Part shown: positions 8,113 through 15,755 of the stretch, piece by piece
Position numbering within the stretch: position 1 is the stretch's first letter
Layout of the letters: every line of letters starts with the position of its first letter
Source: Minwuia sp048007105
Lineage (GTDB): Bacteria > Pseudomonadota > Alphaproteobacteria > Minwuiales > Minwuiaceae
DNA: 64,000 nt
NCBI RefSeq assembly: GCF_048007105.1
Contig: NZ_CP180352.1
Location: forward strand, 4,030,001 to 4,094,000
Direction: 5' to 3'
Made by a program: the position numbers and the translations under genes
Notes under the pieces: generated by a model
What the model saw: only the letters and a program-made list of their open reading frames with translations
Told to the model about the DNA's origin: nothing
The model's database searches: none

Positions 8113-9732
8113 ATGGCTGCCGACAAGAGTGAATGGGTCATCGGCAAGACGCTGGCCCGGCAGGCGCGCGAGCGCGGCGACAGCAACTTCATCAAGTACG
8201 AGGACGGCGACTGGATCACCTACGCCCAGGCGCACCGGGCTTCGAACGCCATGGGCAACGCCTTTGCGGGCATCGGCGTCCAGCGCGGCGAACAGGTCAT
8301 CGTCATGCTGCACAACCGCCTGGAATACATCTGGTGCTGGTACGGGCTCAGCCGGCTCGGCGCCGCGGCGGTGACGGTCAATACCGCCTACAAGGGCCGC
8401 TTCCTGACCCATGTCATGACCAACACGAAATCGCGCTTCGCGGTTGTCGAGCCGGAATTCCTCAGCTGGATCGCCGATATCGAGGACACGGTGCCGGATC
8501 TGGAGCGGGTCTACGTCATGGACGGCGTGCCCGCGGACGCACCGGCCTTCAAGCGCCTCGAGATCCTTGACTTCGACGACCTTCGCGGCGGCGCGGAGGA
8601 CGACATCGATGTCGAGGTCACCTATCGCGACATCGGCACCATCATGTTCACATCCGGCACCACGGGACCGTCCAAGTCCGTGCTGATGCCGCATGGCCAC
8701 CTGCACCTGATGGGCGAGGCGATGAAGCAGTCGATCGGCCTGACGCCCGACGACCGCTACTACACCGCGATGCCGCTGTTCCACGCACAGGGGCTGATGA
8801 TGCAGGCCTACGGCACGGCCATCGCCGGCGGCAGCCTGGTGATGAAGAAGAACTTCAGCCCGAAAACCTGGATCGACGATGTCCGTGAGAGCCAGGCGAC
8901 GGTGACCAACCTGCTGGGCGTGATGAACGATTTCGTGCTGGCGCAGCCGCGCCGCAATGACGACGCCGACAACAATCTCCGCGCCATCTGCGCCCTGCCC
9001 GTCACCCATGAGACCATGACGACGCTGGCCGAGCGTTTCGGCGTGAACAAGTTCGTCGAACTGTTCGGCATGACCGAATGCAACCTGCCGGTCTGGCGGC
9101 CCCTCGACGCCCCGAACGAGGCTGGCTGCTCGGGCAAGGTCTGGGACGAGTATTTCGAGGTCATCGTCGCCGATCCGGAGACCGATGAGCCGCTGCCCGT
9201 GGGCGAGGTCGGCGAGATTCTGGTCCGCCCGAAGGAGCCCTTCTGCTTCATGCAGGGCTATCAGGGCATGGATGACCGGACTGTTGAAACCTGGCGGAAC
9301 TTCTGGTTCCACACCGGCGACGCCGCCCGCTTCGACGAGCGCGGCTACCTCTGGTACATCGACCGGATCAAGGACACGATCCGGCGCCGCGGCGAGAACA
9401 TCTCCTCCTACGAGGTCGAGGCGGTGCTGCTCGAACACCCCGACATCGTCGAGGTTGCCGCCATCGCCGTGAAGGCCGAACAGGGCGGCGAGGACGAGGT
9501 GATGGCCTGCATCGTGCTGGCCGAAGGCGCCGAAAAGCCGGATCCCGCGGCCCTGCTGGACTACTGCGCGCCGCGCATGCCCTATTTCGCCGTCCCGCGC
9601 TTCCTGGAATTCGTCGACGAGATTCCGAAGACGCCGTCGTCCAAGATCAAGAAGAAGGACCTAAGGGACCGCGGCCTGACCCCCGCCACCTGGGACAGGG
9701 AATCGGTCGGTTACAAGGTGAAGCGCGACTGA
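8113..9732 (+). CDS. AMP-binding acyl-CoA ligase (CaiC-like)
   Basis: Predicted 539-residue adenylate-forming enzyme that activates a carboxylic acid with ATP and CoA. The P-loop-like motif 'MFTSGTTGPSKSV' lies near residue 180, 'FGMTECNLPVW' is the A5 region, 'WFHTGDAARFDERGYLWYIDRIKD' carries the A7-A8 hinge, and 'PKTPSSKIKKKDLRD' carries the catalytic lysine near the C-terminus. The overall look resembles carnitine/crotonobetaine-CoA ligases, but the substrate is unknown. It precedes two dioxygenases and a TRAP importer on the same strand (105 bases to the first), which suggests that the acid handled by that cluster may be activated here. It diverges from the dehydrogenase gene with a 94-base shared promoter region. 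Confidence 0.92.
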   Translation: MAADKSEWVIGKTLARQARERGDSNFIKYEDGDWITYAQAHRASNAMGNAFAGIGVQRGEQVIVMLHNRLEYIWCWYGLSRLGAAAVTVNTAYKGRFLTHVMTNTKSRFAVVEPEFLSWIADIEDTVPDLERVYVMDGVPADAPAFKRLEILDFDDLRGGAEDDIDVEVTYRDIGTIMFTSGTTGPSKSVLMPHGHLHLMGEAMKQSIGLTPDDRYYTAMPLFHAQGLMMQAYGTAIAGGSLVMKKNFSPKTWIDDVRESQATVTNLLGVMNDFVLAQPRRNDDADNNLRAICALPVTHETMTTLAERFGVNKFVELFGMTECNLPVWRPLDAPNEAGCSGKVWDEYFEVIVADPETDEPLPVGEVGEILVRPKEPFCFMQGYQGMDDRTVETWRNFWFHTGDAARFDERGYLWYIDRIKDTIRRRGENISSYEVEAVLLEHPDIVEVAAIAVKAEQGGEDEVMACIVLAEGAEKPDPAALLDYCAPRMPYFAVPRFLEFVDEIPKTPSSKIKKKDLRDRGLTPATWDRESVGYKVKRD

Positions 9733-9837
9733 CGGCTCTCCCGGGTCCAACACGGGCGAAATTCGACAGAAGCATTTGCCGAACGCCCCTGCCTGCCCTA
9801 CCGTAAGGCAACCGCATTAGCGGTTGGGGAGGAAATC

Positions 9838-10671
9838 ATGGCGCAACCCATCGAGGTGTCGCCTGTCACGCCCGTCATCGGCGCGGAGATCAGCGGCATT
9901 CAGCTGTCGCAGATCGACGACGACGATTTCGCGGCGATACGGCGCGCCTTTCTCGATCATTCGGTCCTGTTCTTCCGCGATCAGGACATGACGCTGGACC
10001 AGCACAAGGCGTTCGGAAAACGCTTCGGAGCGCTGCATGTGCATCCGATGGCCAGGTCCGGCAAGGGCTACAAGGGCATCGACGGACACCCCGAGGTCCT
10101 GATCATCCATGCCGACGAGAAGACGACGCGGACGGCCGGCGACACCTGGCACTCGGACGTCTCCTGCGAGCCGGAACCGCCGATGGCCAGCATCCTGCAG
10201 CTTCATACGGTACCGGAGAGCGGCGGCGACACGCTGTTCGCCAGCACCTATGCCGCCTATGACGCCCTTTCCGAGCCGATGAAGCAGCTTCTGGCTGGCC
10301 TGAAGGCCGTGCATGACGGCGGGCCGAACTACCGTGACCGCTCGGCGCGGCAGGGCATCGAGGGCGGCGAGTTCCCGAACGCGGTGCATCCCGTGATCCG
10401 CACCCACCCCGAAACCGGCCGCAAGGCCATCTTCGTCAACGAGAACTTCACCAGCCACATCGAGGGCATCCCGCGCGACGAGAGCGACGCGATCCTGCAG
10501 TTCCTCTACCGCCACATGGCGAAGCCGCAGTTCCACTGCCGCTTCCGCTGGAAGCCGAAGTCGGTGGCCATGTGGGACAATCGCTGCACGCTGCATCACG
10601 CGATGTGGGACTACTTCCCGAAGACCCGGACCGGTTACCGGGTCACCGTCGAGGGCGACCGGCCCTTCTGA
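9838..10671 (+). CDS. TauD/TfdA family Fe(II)/2-oxoglutarate dioxygenase
   Basis: Predicted 277-residue cytoplasmic non-haem iron oxygenase. The facial triad is His105-x-Asp107 ('TWHSDVSCEPEPP') and distal His253 in 'WDNRCTLHHAMWDY', with the 2-oxoglutarate-binding arginine Arg268 in 'TGYRVTVEGDRPF'. The start follows GGGGAGG seven bases upstream. It is a paralogue of the next gene, which has the same architecture; both lack any sulfonate-specific hallmark I can read, so hydroxylation of an imported organic acid, ether or similar compound is the safe reading. The tandem arrangement ahead of a TRAP importer implies a pathway role rather than housekeeping. Confidence 0.93.
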   Translation: MAQPIEVSPVTPVIGAEISGIQLSQIDDDDFAAIRRAFLDHSVLFFRDQDMTLDQHKAFGKRFGALHVHPMARSGKGYKGIDGHPEVLIIHADEKTTRTAGDTWHSDVSCEPEPPMASILQLHTVPESGGDTLFASTYAAYDALSEPMKQLLAGLKAVHDGGPNYRDRSARQGIEGGEFPNAVHPVIRTHPETGRKAIFVNENFTSHIEGIPRDESDAILQFLYRHMAKPQFHCRFRWKPKSVAMWDNRCTLHHAMWDYFPKTRTGYRVTVEGDRPF

Positions 10672-10702
10672 TCCGGTCAGAACCGCAAGAGGAGCATTGG
10701 CG

Positions 10703-11557
10703 ATGGCCGATACTGCACCTTCCTACTCGAACATCGACGTCCGCAAGCTGACGCCGTCCATCGGCGCCGAGATCCGGGGCGTGGACCTGGCGAAGGGCCT
10801 GAGCGACACCGAATTCGCCGAGGTCAAGCGCGCCTTTCTGGACAACCAGGTGGTCTTCTTCAAGGAACAGTCGCCCATCGCGCCGGACGTCCAGGTGGGG
10901 CTCGGGGAAATGTTCGGGCCGCTGCATTTCCATCCGGCGGCGCCGCATCTGGAGGGCTATCCGCCCATCTTCGTCATCCATGCGCACAAGGATTCCAAGG
11001 TCGCCAATGGCGAGGGCTGGCATACCGACGTTTCCTGCGATGAGACACCGCCCATGGCGACCATGCTGCAGCTCCACAAGCTGCCGTCGACCGGCGGCGA
11101 CACCATGTTCGCCAGCATGTACGAGGCCTACGAGGCGCTCTCGCCGGCGATGCAGCAGTTCCTGCAGACGCTGACCGCCAGCCACGAATCCGAGCATGTC
11201 TATCGCGGCCGCTATTCCGACCGTGGCGTCGACGACAAGGACAAGGTCTACCCGTCGGCCGTGCATCCGGTCGTGCGGACCCATCCCGAGACCGGCCGCA
11301 AGGCGCTCTACGTCAATCGGGGCTTCACGACGAAGATCAACGAACTCTCGAAGAAGGAGAGCGAGGTACTGCTGAAGTACCTGTTCGGCCACATGCAGGA
11401 GCCCTTCTTCCAGGTGCGCTTCAAGTGGTCGGTGAACGACGTGGCGCTGTGGGACAACCGCTGCGTCCAGCACCGCGCGCTGTGGGACTACTGGCCGGAA
11501 GAACGCAAGGGCCACCGCGTCACGATCAAGGGCGACCGGCCGTTCCTGGCCGCCTGA
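10703..11557 (+). CDS. TauD/TfdA family Fe(II)/2-oxoglutarate dioxygenase, second tandem copy
   Basis: Predicted 284-residue dioxygenase, paralogous to its upstream neighbour. Iron ligands are His107-x-Asp109 ('GWHTDVSCDETPP') and His257 in 'WDNRCVQHRALWDY'; Arg272 should bind 2-oxoglutarate. The ATG at 10703 follows AGAGGAG by eight bases; an in-frame TTG two codons earlier is less well spaced. It is 31 bases from the first dioxygenase and 38 from dctP, so the three are probably one transcript. The two copies differ most between the HxD motif and the C-terminal third ('VYRGRYSDRGVDDKDKVYPSA' here versus 'NYRDRSARQGIEGGEFPNA' there), which is where substrate specificity is expected to reside; they may act on different substrates or successive steps. 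Confidence 0.93.
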   Translation: MADTAPSYSNIDVRKLTPSIGAEIRGVDLAKGLSDTEFAEVKRAFLDNQVVFFKEQSPIAPDVQVGLGEMFGPLHFHPAAPHLEGYPPIFVIHAHKDSKVANGEGWHTDVSCDETPPMATMLQLHKLPSTGGDTMFASMYEAYEALSPAMQQFLQTLTASHESEHVYRGRYSDRGVDDKDKVYPSAVHPVVRTHPETGRKALYVNRGFTTKINELSKKESEVLLKYLFGHMQEPFFQVRFKWSVNDVALWDNRCVQHRALWDYWPEERKGHRVTIKGDRPFLAA

Positions 11558-11595
11558 CAAAGAAGAAACCGGCAACGGCATTCAGGGAGGAAATC

Positions 11596-12597
11596 ATGAA
11601 ACACGCATTCATCGGCGCCGCACTTGGCGCCGCGGCGATGCTCGCCTCGACGGCGGCGAGCGCCGAGGAGATCGTCGCCAAGTTCTCGACCCACTGGGGT
11701 CCGCAGCATCCGGCCTCGGTCCAGGCGATCAAGTATATCGACCGGGTGAACGAGAAGCTGAAGGGCAAGCTGAAGATCGAGGTCTTCCCCGCCGGTCAGC
11801 TGTTCGGCATCCGCGAGATCATGGGCGCGCTGGCCTCCGGTGCCGTGGAAATGGGCGCGGTCGTCGGCATCGTCAGCTTTCCGCCGATCAACCGGAACTA
11901 CAACGTCACGGCCTTCCCGGGCTATTTTTCCAGCTTCGAGAACCAGCGGGACTTCTTCGAGAACGATCCCGTCGGCAACGAGGTCTGGAAGGACATCCTG
12001 ACCCGCACGCGGACCACGGTACTGGCCTACAACCCGGTCGGTCCGGCCGCGATCTACTCGACGAAGGCCGAGCTGCCGACGGTCGAATTGCTCGCCGGCC
12101 TGAACGCCCGCGTGCTGACCAATGCCGACCGCGCCCGCTGGGACGCGCTCGACGTCGGCAAGATGGTCTCGATGCCGACGCGCGAGGTCTATACCGGCCT
12201 GCAGAACGGCACCATCGACACGGTCTCGACCGTGCCCGGCGCCATCAAGGCCTACAGCTGGTGGGAATATCTGAAGTCGGCGCAGTTGCCGTGGATCAGC
12301 TTCGCGGACGCCTACATCATGACCAACACGGCCTGGTTCGAAGGCCTGCCCGCCGATATCCAGAAGGTGCTGCTGGAAGAGGGCGCGATCCTGAGCCAGG
12401 AATTGACCTCGGACATCATGTCGGCCTCCGACGCGGTGCATGAAGAGTTCAGGGCGATGGGCGGCACCGTCTCCACGCTGACGGGCGCCGAACTGGACAA
12501 GCTGCGCAAGCTGGAGGCCGACAAGGTCGCCCCGGCGCTGTCGGAAGAAGTCGACGAGGACGTCTTCGAGGCGCTGAAGAAGTTCTCCGGCAGCTGA
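11596..12597 (+). CDS. dctP: TRAP transporter substrate-binding protein, DctP family
   Basis: Predicted 333-residue periplasmic solute receptor of a TRAP importer. The signal peptide 'MKHAFIGAALGAAAMLASTAASA' ends at AEEI; the mature protein starts with 'FSTHWGPQHPASVQAIKYIDRVNEK', and 'VFPAGQLFGIREIMGALASGAVEMG' is the first-lobe signature. The carboxylate-binding arginine is expected in 'GLNARVLTNADRARWDAL', although the usual 'K.RV' is 'NARV'. Strong GGGAGG precedes the ATG. Family members bind carboxylates such as C4-dicarboxylates, sialic acid or 2-oxo acids; the ligand here is unknown. A short GC hairpin between this gene and dctQ may give the usual excess of receptor over membrane subunits. 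Confidence 0.95.
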   Translation: MKHAFIGAALGAAAMLASTAASAEEIVAKFSTHWGPQHPASVQAIKYIDRVNEKLKGKLKIEVFPAGQLFGIREIMGALASGAVEMGAVVGIVSFPPINRNYNVTAFPGYFSSFENQRDFFENDPVGNEVWKDILTRTRTTVLAYNPVGPAAIYSTKAELPTVELLAGLNARVLTNADRARWDALDVGKMVSMPTREVYTGLQNGTIDTVSTVPGAIKAYSWWEYLKSAQLPWISFADAYIMTNTAWFEGLPADIQKVLLEEGAILSQELTSDIMSASDAVHEEFRAMGGTVSTLTGAELDKLRKLEADKVAPALSEEVDEDVFEALKKFSGS

Positions 12598-12640
12598 CCC
12601 CGATGCAGACCGGGGCGGTCCGCGCAGCAGGCGGCGCGGC

Positions 12641-13186
12641 GTGAACGCGGTTGTCCTGATCTACCGCATCCTGCGGCGGATCAATGACGTGATTGCGGCG
12701 GTTGCCATGGCGCTCGGCATGGCAATCGTCGCGTTCGCGGCAATATCGCTGTTCGCGGCTGCGATCGAGCGGCACGTCTCAGGCCGGGGCTACGCCTGGA
12801 TGAACGACCTGCCGCCCTTCCTGCTGCCCTGGTGCGTCTTTCCGTTGATGGGCGTCCTCTACCGCTCCGGCCGCCATATCTCGGTCGAGGTGGCGCCCAG
12901 CCTGCTGGGCGGCCATCGCCGGCACGCGCTGGAATTCGCCATCTCCGTCATCGTCTTCTCCTCGGCAGTCTATTTCTGCCATGCCGGCATCGACGCGACC
13001 GGCTTCTTCCGGATGCTCGGTGAGGTCACCGAGACCGAGATCCGCCTGCCCTTCTGGGCGCTCTATGCCGCCTTCCCGACGGGCTTCGCCATACTCGCCC
13101 TGTTCGCGCTGGAGGCGATGCTGAGGTCGGCGCTGGCCATGGGCGGCCGTCCGATGGACGAGGCAGCGGTGGAGGCGAATTCATGA
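12641..13186 (+). CDS. dctQ: TRAP transporter small permease, DctQ family
   Basis: Predicted 181-residue four-helix membrane subunit of the TRAP importer. Four hydrophobic segments are visible; the middle loop 'WMNDLPPFLLPWCVFPLMGVLYRSGRHISVEVAPSLL' matches the conserved DctQ region that precedes helix 3. The start is a GTG, chosen because it gives the conserved N-terminal 'RILRRINDVIAAVA' amphipathic entry and no nearer ATG exists. Upstream is a small stem (12598-12602 with 12611-12615) in the dctP-dctQ spacer. The stop overlaps dctM as ATGA, indicating coupled synthesis of the two membrane subunits. Confidence 0.93.
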   Translation: MNAVVLIYRILRRINDVIAAVAMALGMAIVAFAAISLFAAAIERHVSGRGYAWMNDLPPFLLPWCVFPLMGVLYRSGRHISVEVAPSLLGGHRRHALEFAISVIVFSSAVYFCHAGIDATGFFRMLGEVTETEIRLPFWALYAAFPTGFAILALFALEAMLRSALAMGGRPMDEAAVEANS

Positions 13187-14448
13187 TCGCGCCCGCCGCA
13201 ATCCTGTCGCTGCTGCTGCTGGCGCTTGCCGTGCCGATCTTCCTGGTCTTCGGCATCGGCTCCAGCCTGGTCGCGACGCTGCAGCTGAACCAGCCCTTCA
13301 CAACGCTGCTGCAGGTCTCCTTCGGCGCGGTTACCAAGCACGTCATGCTGTCGATCCCCCTGTTCATCTTCGCCGGTCTGGTGATGCTGAAGGCCGGCGT
13401 GGCGCAGCGGCTGGTGCATCTGTCGGTCACACTGGTCGGCCACCTGCCCGGCGGCCTCGGCATCGCCATGGTGCTGGCGATGGGGTTCTTCGCCGCCTTC
13501 TGCGGCTCGATCCTGGCCGCGATCACCGCGGTCGGCTCGATCCTGATGCCGACCATGGTCGAACGCGGCTATCCCAAGCGCTTCGTGGTGGTTCTGGCGG
13601 CCGCAGCCGGCCTGCTGGAAGCCCTGATCCCGCCATCCAACGGCGCGATCATCTTCAGTGCCCTGACCAACGTGCCGGTCTCCAAGACCTTCGCCGCCGG
13701 CATCCTGCCCGGCTTCGTCTTCATGGGCCTGCTGATCGTCTATGTCGTCATCGCCTGCTGGAAGATGGAGCGGAGCCAGCGCTACGGCTGGGGCGAGCGC
13801 GGCCGTGCCTTCGTCGACGCCATTCCCGGCCTGACCACACCGGCGATCATCCTGGGCGGCATCTATGCCGGCTTCCTGACGCCTTCCGAATCCGCTTCGG
13901 TCGCCGCCGTATGGGCCATGCTCGTCGGCTTCTTCATCCACCGCGAACTGACCCTGCGCGGCCTGCTGGAAGCCCTGCGCGCCACCGCGATCACGACAAC
14001 AGTGATCTTCTCGATCATCGCGATGGCGACCTTCCTGTCCGTGATCCTGACCTTCACCCGCGCACCGCAGGACCTGGTCGCCTACTTCATCGAATTCGGC
14101 GTCAGCCCGCTCAGTTTCCTGATCATCGTCGGCGTCATCTGTCTGCTGCTCGGCACCTTCCTGGAGGTTGTGCCGGTGATCTACCTGACGATCCCGGTCT
14201 TCATTGCCCTGATCGCGCACTTCCAGATCGACATCGTCCACTTCTACGTGGTCTTCGGCGCCTTCGTGGGGCTGGGCCTGCTGACCCCGCCGGTCTGCGT
14301 CGGCGTCTACACGGCGGCGGCGGTCATCGACGAGGCGCCGGAGCGGGCTTTCCGGTCCGTGCCGGGCTTCGTCCTGGTCGGTTTGATCTACGCCGCCCTG
14401 ATGATCGCGTTCCCGGATGTCGCGACCTGGCTGCCGTCGAAGCTGTAG
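13183..14448 (+). CDS. dctM: TRAP transporter large permease, DctM family
   Basis: Predicted 421-residue, about twelve-helix ion-coupled membrane subunit of the TRAP importer. The DctM motifs are visible: 'SIPLFIFAGLVML' near residue 55, 'FCGSILAAITAVGSILMPTMVERGYPKRF' near residue 108, 'LIPPSNGAIIFSALTNVPVSKTFAAGILPG' near residue 145, and 'GLLTPPVCVGVYTAAAV' in the C-terminal half, which mirrors the first repeat and contains the sodium-site region. It closes the operon; the convergent aldo-keto reductase ends six bases later. Together with dctP and dctQ it forms a complete tripartite importer. Confidence 0.95.
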   Translation: MIAPAAILSLLLLALAVPIFLVFGIGSSLVATLQLNQPFTTLLQVSFGAVTKHVMLSIPLFIFAGLVMLKAGVAQRLVHLSVTLVGHLPGGLGIAMVLAMGFFAAFCGSILAAITAVGSILMPTMVERGYPKRFVVVLAAAAGLLEALIPPSNGAIIFSALTNVPVSKTFAAGILPGFVFMGLLIVYVVIACWKMERSQRYGWGERGRAFVDAIPGLTTPAIILGGIYAGFLTPSESASVAAVWAMLVGFFIHRELTLRGLLEALRATAITTTVIFSIIAMATFLSVILTFTRAPQDLVAYFIEFGVSPLSFLIIVGVICLLLGTFLEVVPVIYLTIPVFIALIAHFQIDIVHFYVVFGAFVGLGLLTPPVCVGVYTAAAVIDEAPERAFRSVPGFVLVGLIYAALMIAFPDVATWLPSKL

Positions 14449-14454
14449 GCGGCC

Positions 14455-15501
14455 TCAGATCGGCATCGGATGCCGGCGGTACACCGCGGCGATACCGTCC
14501 ATCACCTCGTCGGAAAGCGTGAGGTCGGCAGTACCGAGCACCTCCTCCAGTTGCTCGACCGATGAGGTCCCGAAGATCGCAGCGCCCATGAAGGGCCGCG
14601 TCAGGCAGAAGGCCAGCGCCATCTGAACCGGCGACAGGCCATGCTCCTTCGCCAGGGCCATGTAGGCATCGTGCGCGGGCCAGAGGTTCCCCGTGATCCG
14701 CCCGCCCAGTTCCGGATTGCGTTCGCGCCGGGAGCCCCTGGGAATCGTGTCGCCAGCGTATTGCCCTGACAGGATACCGCCCGCCAGCGGGGAGAAGCAG
14801 ATCAGATCGACATCCTCGTTGCAGCAAAGCTCGGCGAGGTCGGTGTCGAAAATCCGGCACATCAGCGAATACTCGTTCTGGATGCTCGCGACGCGCGGCA
14901 GGCCGTGTTCCTCGGAGGCCCGGATGAACTGCGCCGTGCCCCAGGCCGTCTCGTTGGACAGACCGACATGCCGGATCTTTCCGGCCTCGATCTGGCGCTG
15001 CAGTTCGCCCAGCACATCGGCGATGTTCTGACGGGTCCCTTCCGGGTTCCGGCCGGTCGGGTCGTAATGCCAGTAGCGGCGGAAGTGATAGCTGCCCCGG
15101 TTCGGCCAGTGCAGCTGGTAGAGGTCGATGCAGTCAGTCTGCAGCCGCTTCAGCGAGGCGTCGAGCGCCGGACCGATGGTCTCGGGCGTGATCGGCGCCC
15201 CGCCAGCCGTGCCGCGCTTCGCACCCTCGCCGCTGATCTTGGAGGCAAGCACGATGTCGCCGCGGCGTCCGGTCTTCGCCAGCCAGGTGCCGATGATTTC
15301 CTCGGTGCGGCCGAAATGGTCCTCGGGCAACGGGTCGGCGGGATACATCTCGGCTGTGTCGATGAAGTTGATGCCACGATCCAGCGCGAGGTCGATCTGC
15401 GCGTGTCCCTCGGCCTCGGTATTGCGCGCGCCCCAGCTCATCGATCCGAGGCACAGTGTGGACACCTCGAGATCGGTGCGGCCCAGCTTGCGGTATTTCA
15501 T
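14455..15501 (-). CDS. Aldo/keto reductase, Tas-like
   Basis: Predicted 348-residue NADP(H)-dependent reductase of the AKR superfamily. It aligns by eye with E. coli Tas along its length: 'MKYRKLGRTDLEVSTLCLGSMSWG', 'GINFIDTAEMYPADP' carrying catalytic Asp and Tyr, 'VLASKISG' with the catalytic Lys, 'CIDLYQLHWPNRG' with the catalytic His, and 'GKIRHVGLSNETAWG'. The C-terminal 'ALAFCLTRPFMGAAIFGTSSVEQL' is the cofactor-binding end. The ATG start begins the conserved first strand. It is convergent with the TRAP operon; the second 87-bp element lies about 120 bases upstream. The physiological carbonyl substrate is unknown. Confidence 0.92.
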   Translation of the reverse strand: MKYRKLGRTDLEVSTLCLGSMSWGARNTEAEGHAQIDLALDRGINFIDTAEMYPADPLPEDHFGRTEEIIGTWLAKTGRRGDIVLASKISGEGAKRGTAGGAPITPETIGPALDASLKRLQTDCIDLYQLHWPNRGSYHFRRYWHYDPTGRNPEGTRQNIADVLGELQRQIEAGKIRHVGLSNETAWGTAQFIRASEEHGLPRVASIQNEYSLMCRIFDTDLAELCCNEDVDLICFSPLAGGILSGQYAGDTIPRGSRRERNPELGGRITGNLWPAHDAYMALAKEHGLSPVQMALAFCLTRPFMGAAIFGTSSVEQLEEVLGTADLTLSDEVMDGIAAVYRRHPMPI

Positions 15502-15620
15502 GTGGAGTTCGGTCCCTCTGCCCGTTGCGCCGGGATCATCGGCAGGCGGGCGGAGATTGCAACCCCCGCAACGAACAAGGTTTCTCGAGATATCTGAGAC
15601 CGGTATTCGCAGACCTCAGC

Positions 15621-15707
15621 TGTCACCCCCGCCTCGTGCGGGGGTCCGGTGCGGCTTCGCCGCTGGTCTACGGTCCGACCGGATGCCCGCATGAAGCGGG
15701 CATGACA
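15621..15707. repeat. 87-bp palindromic element, copy 2
   Basis: Second copy of the 87-bp element, equal in length to copy 1 and differing at only a modest number of positions, several of them in the central part. It starts TGTCA and ends TGACA and contains the same two hairpins (CCCCCGC/GCGGGGG and ATGCCCGC/GCGGGCAT). Here it lies in the intergenic region between the end of the glutamine-synthetase-like gene and the start of the aldo-keto reductase, both on the minus strand. The rest of this 254-base gap shows nothing I can name. Confidence 0.85.
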
Positions 15708-15755
15708 CATCGAGAGCGGCGGCAGCTCCAGTGAGCGCCCGGCGGTACCGATGCT

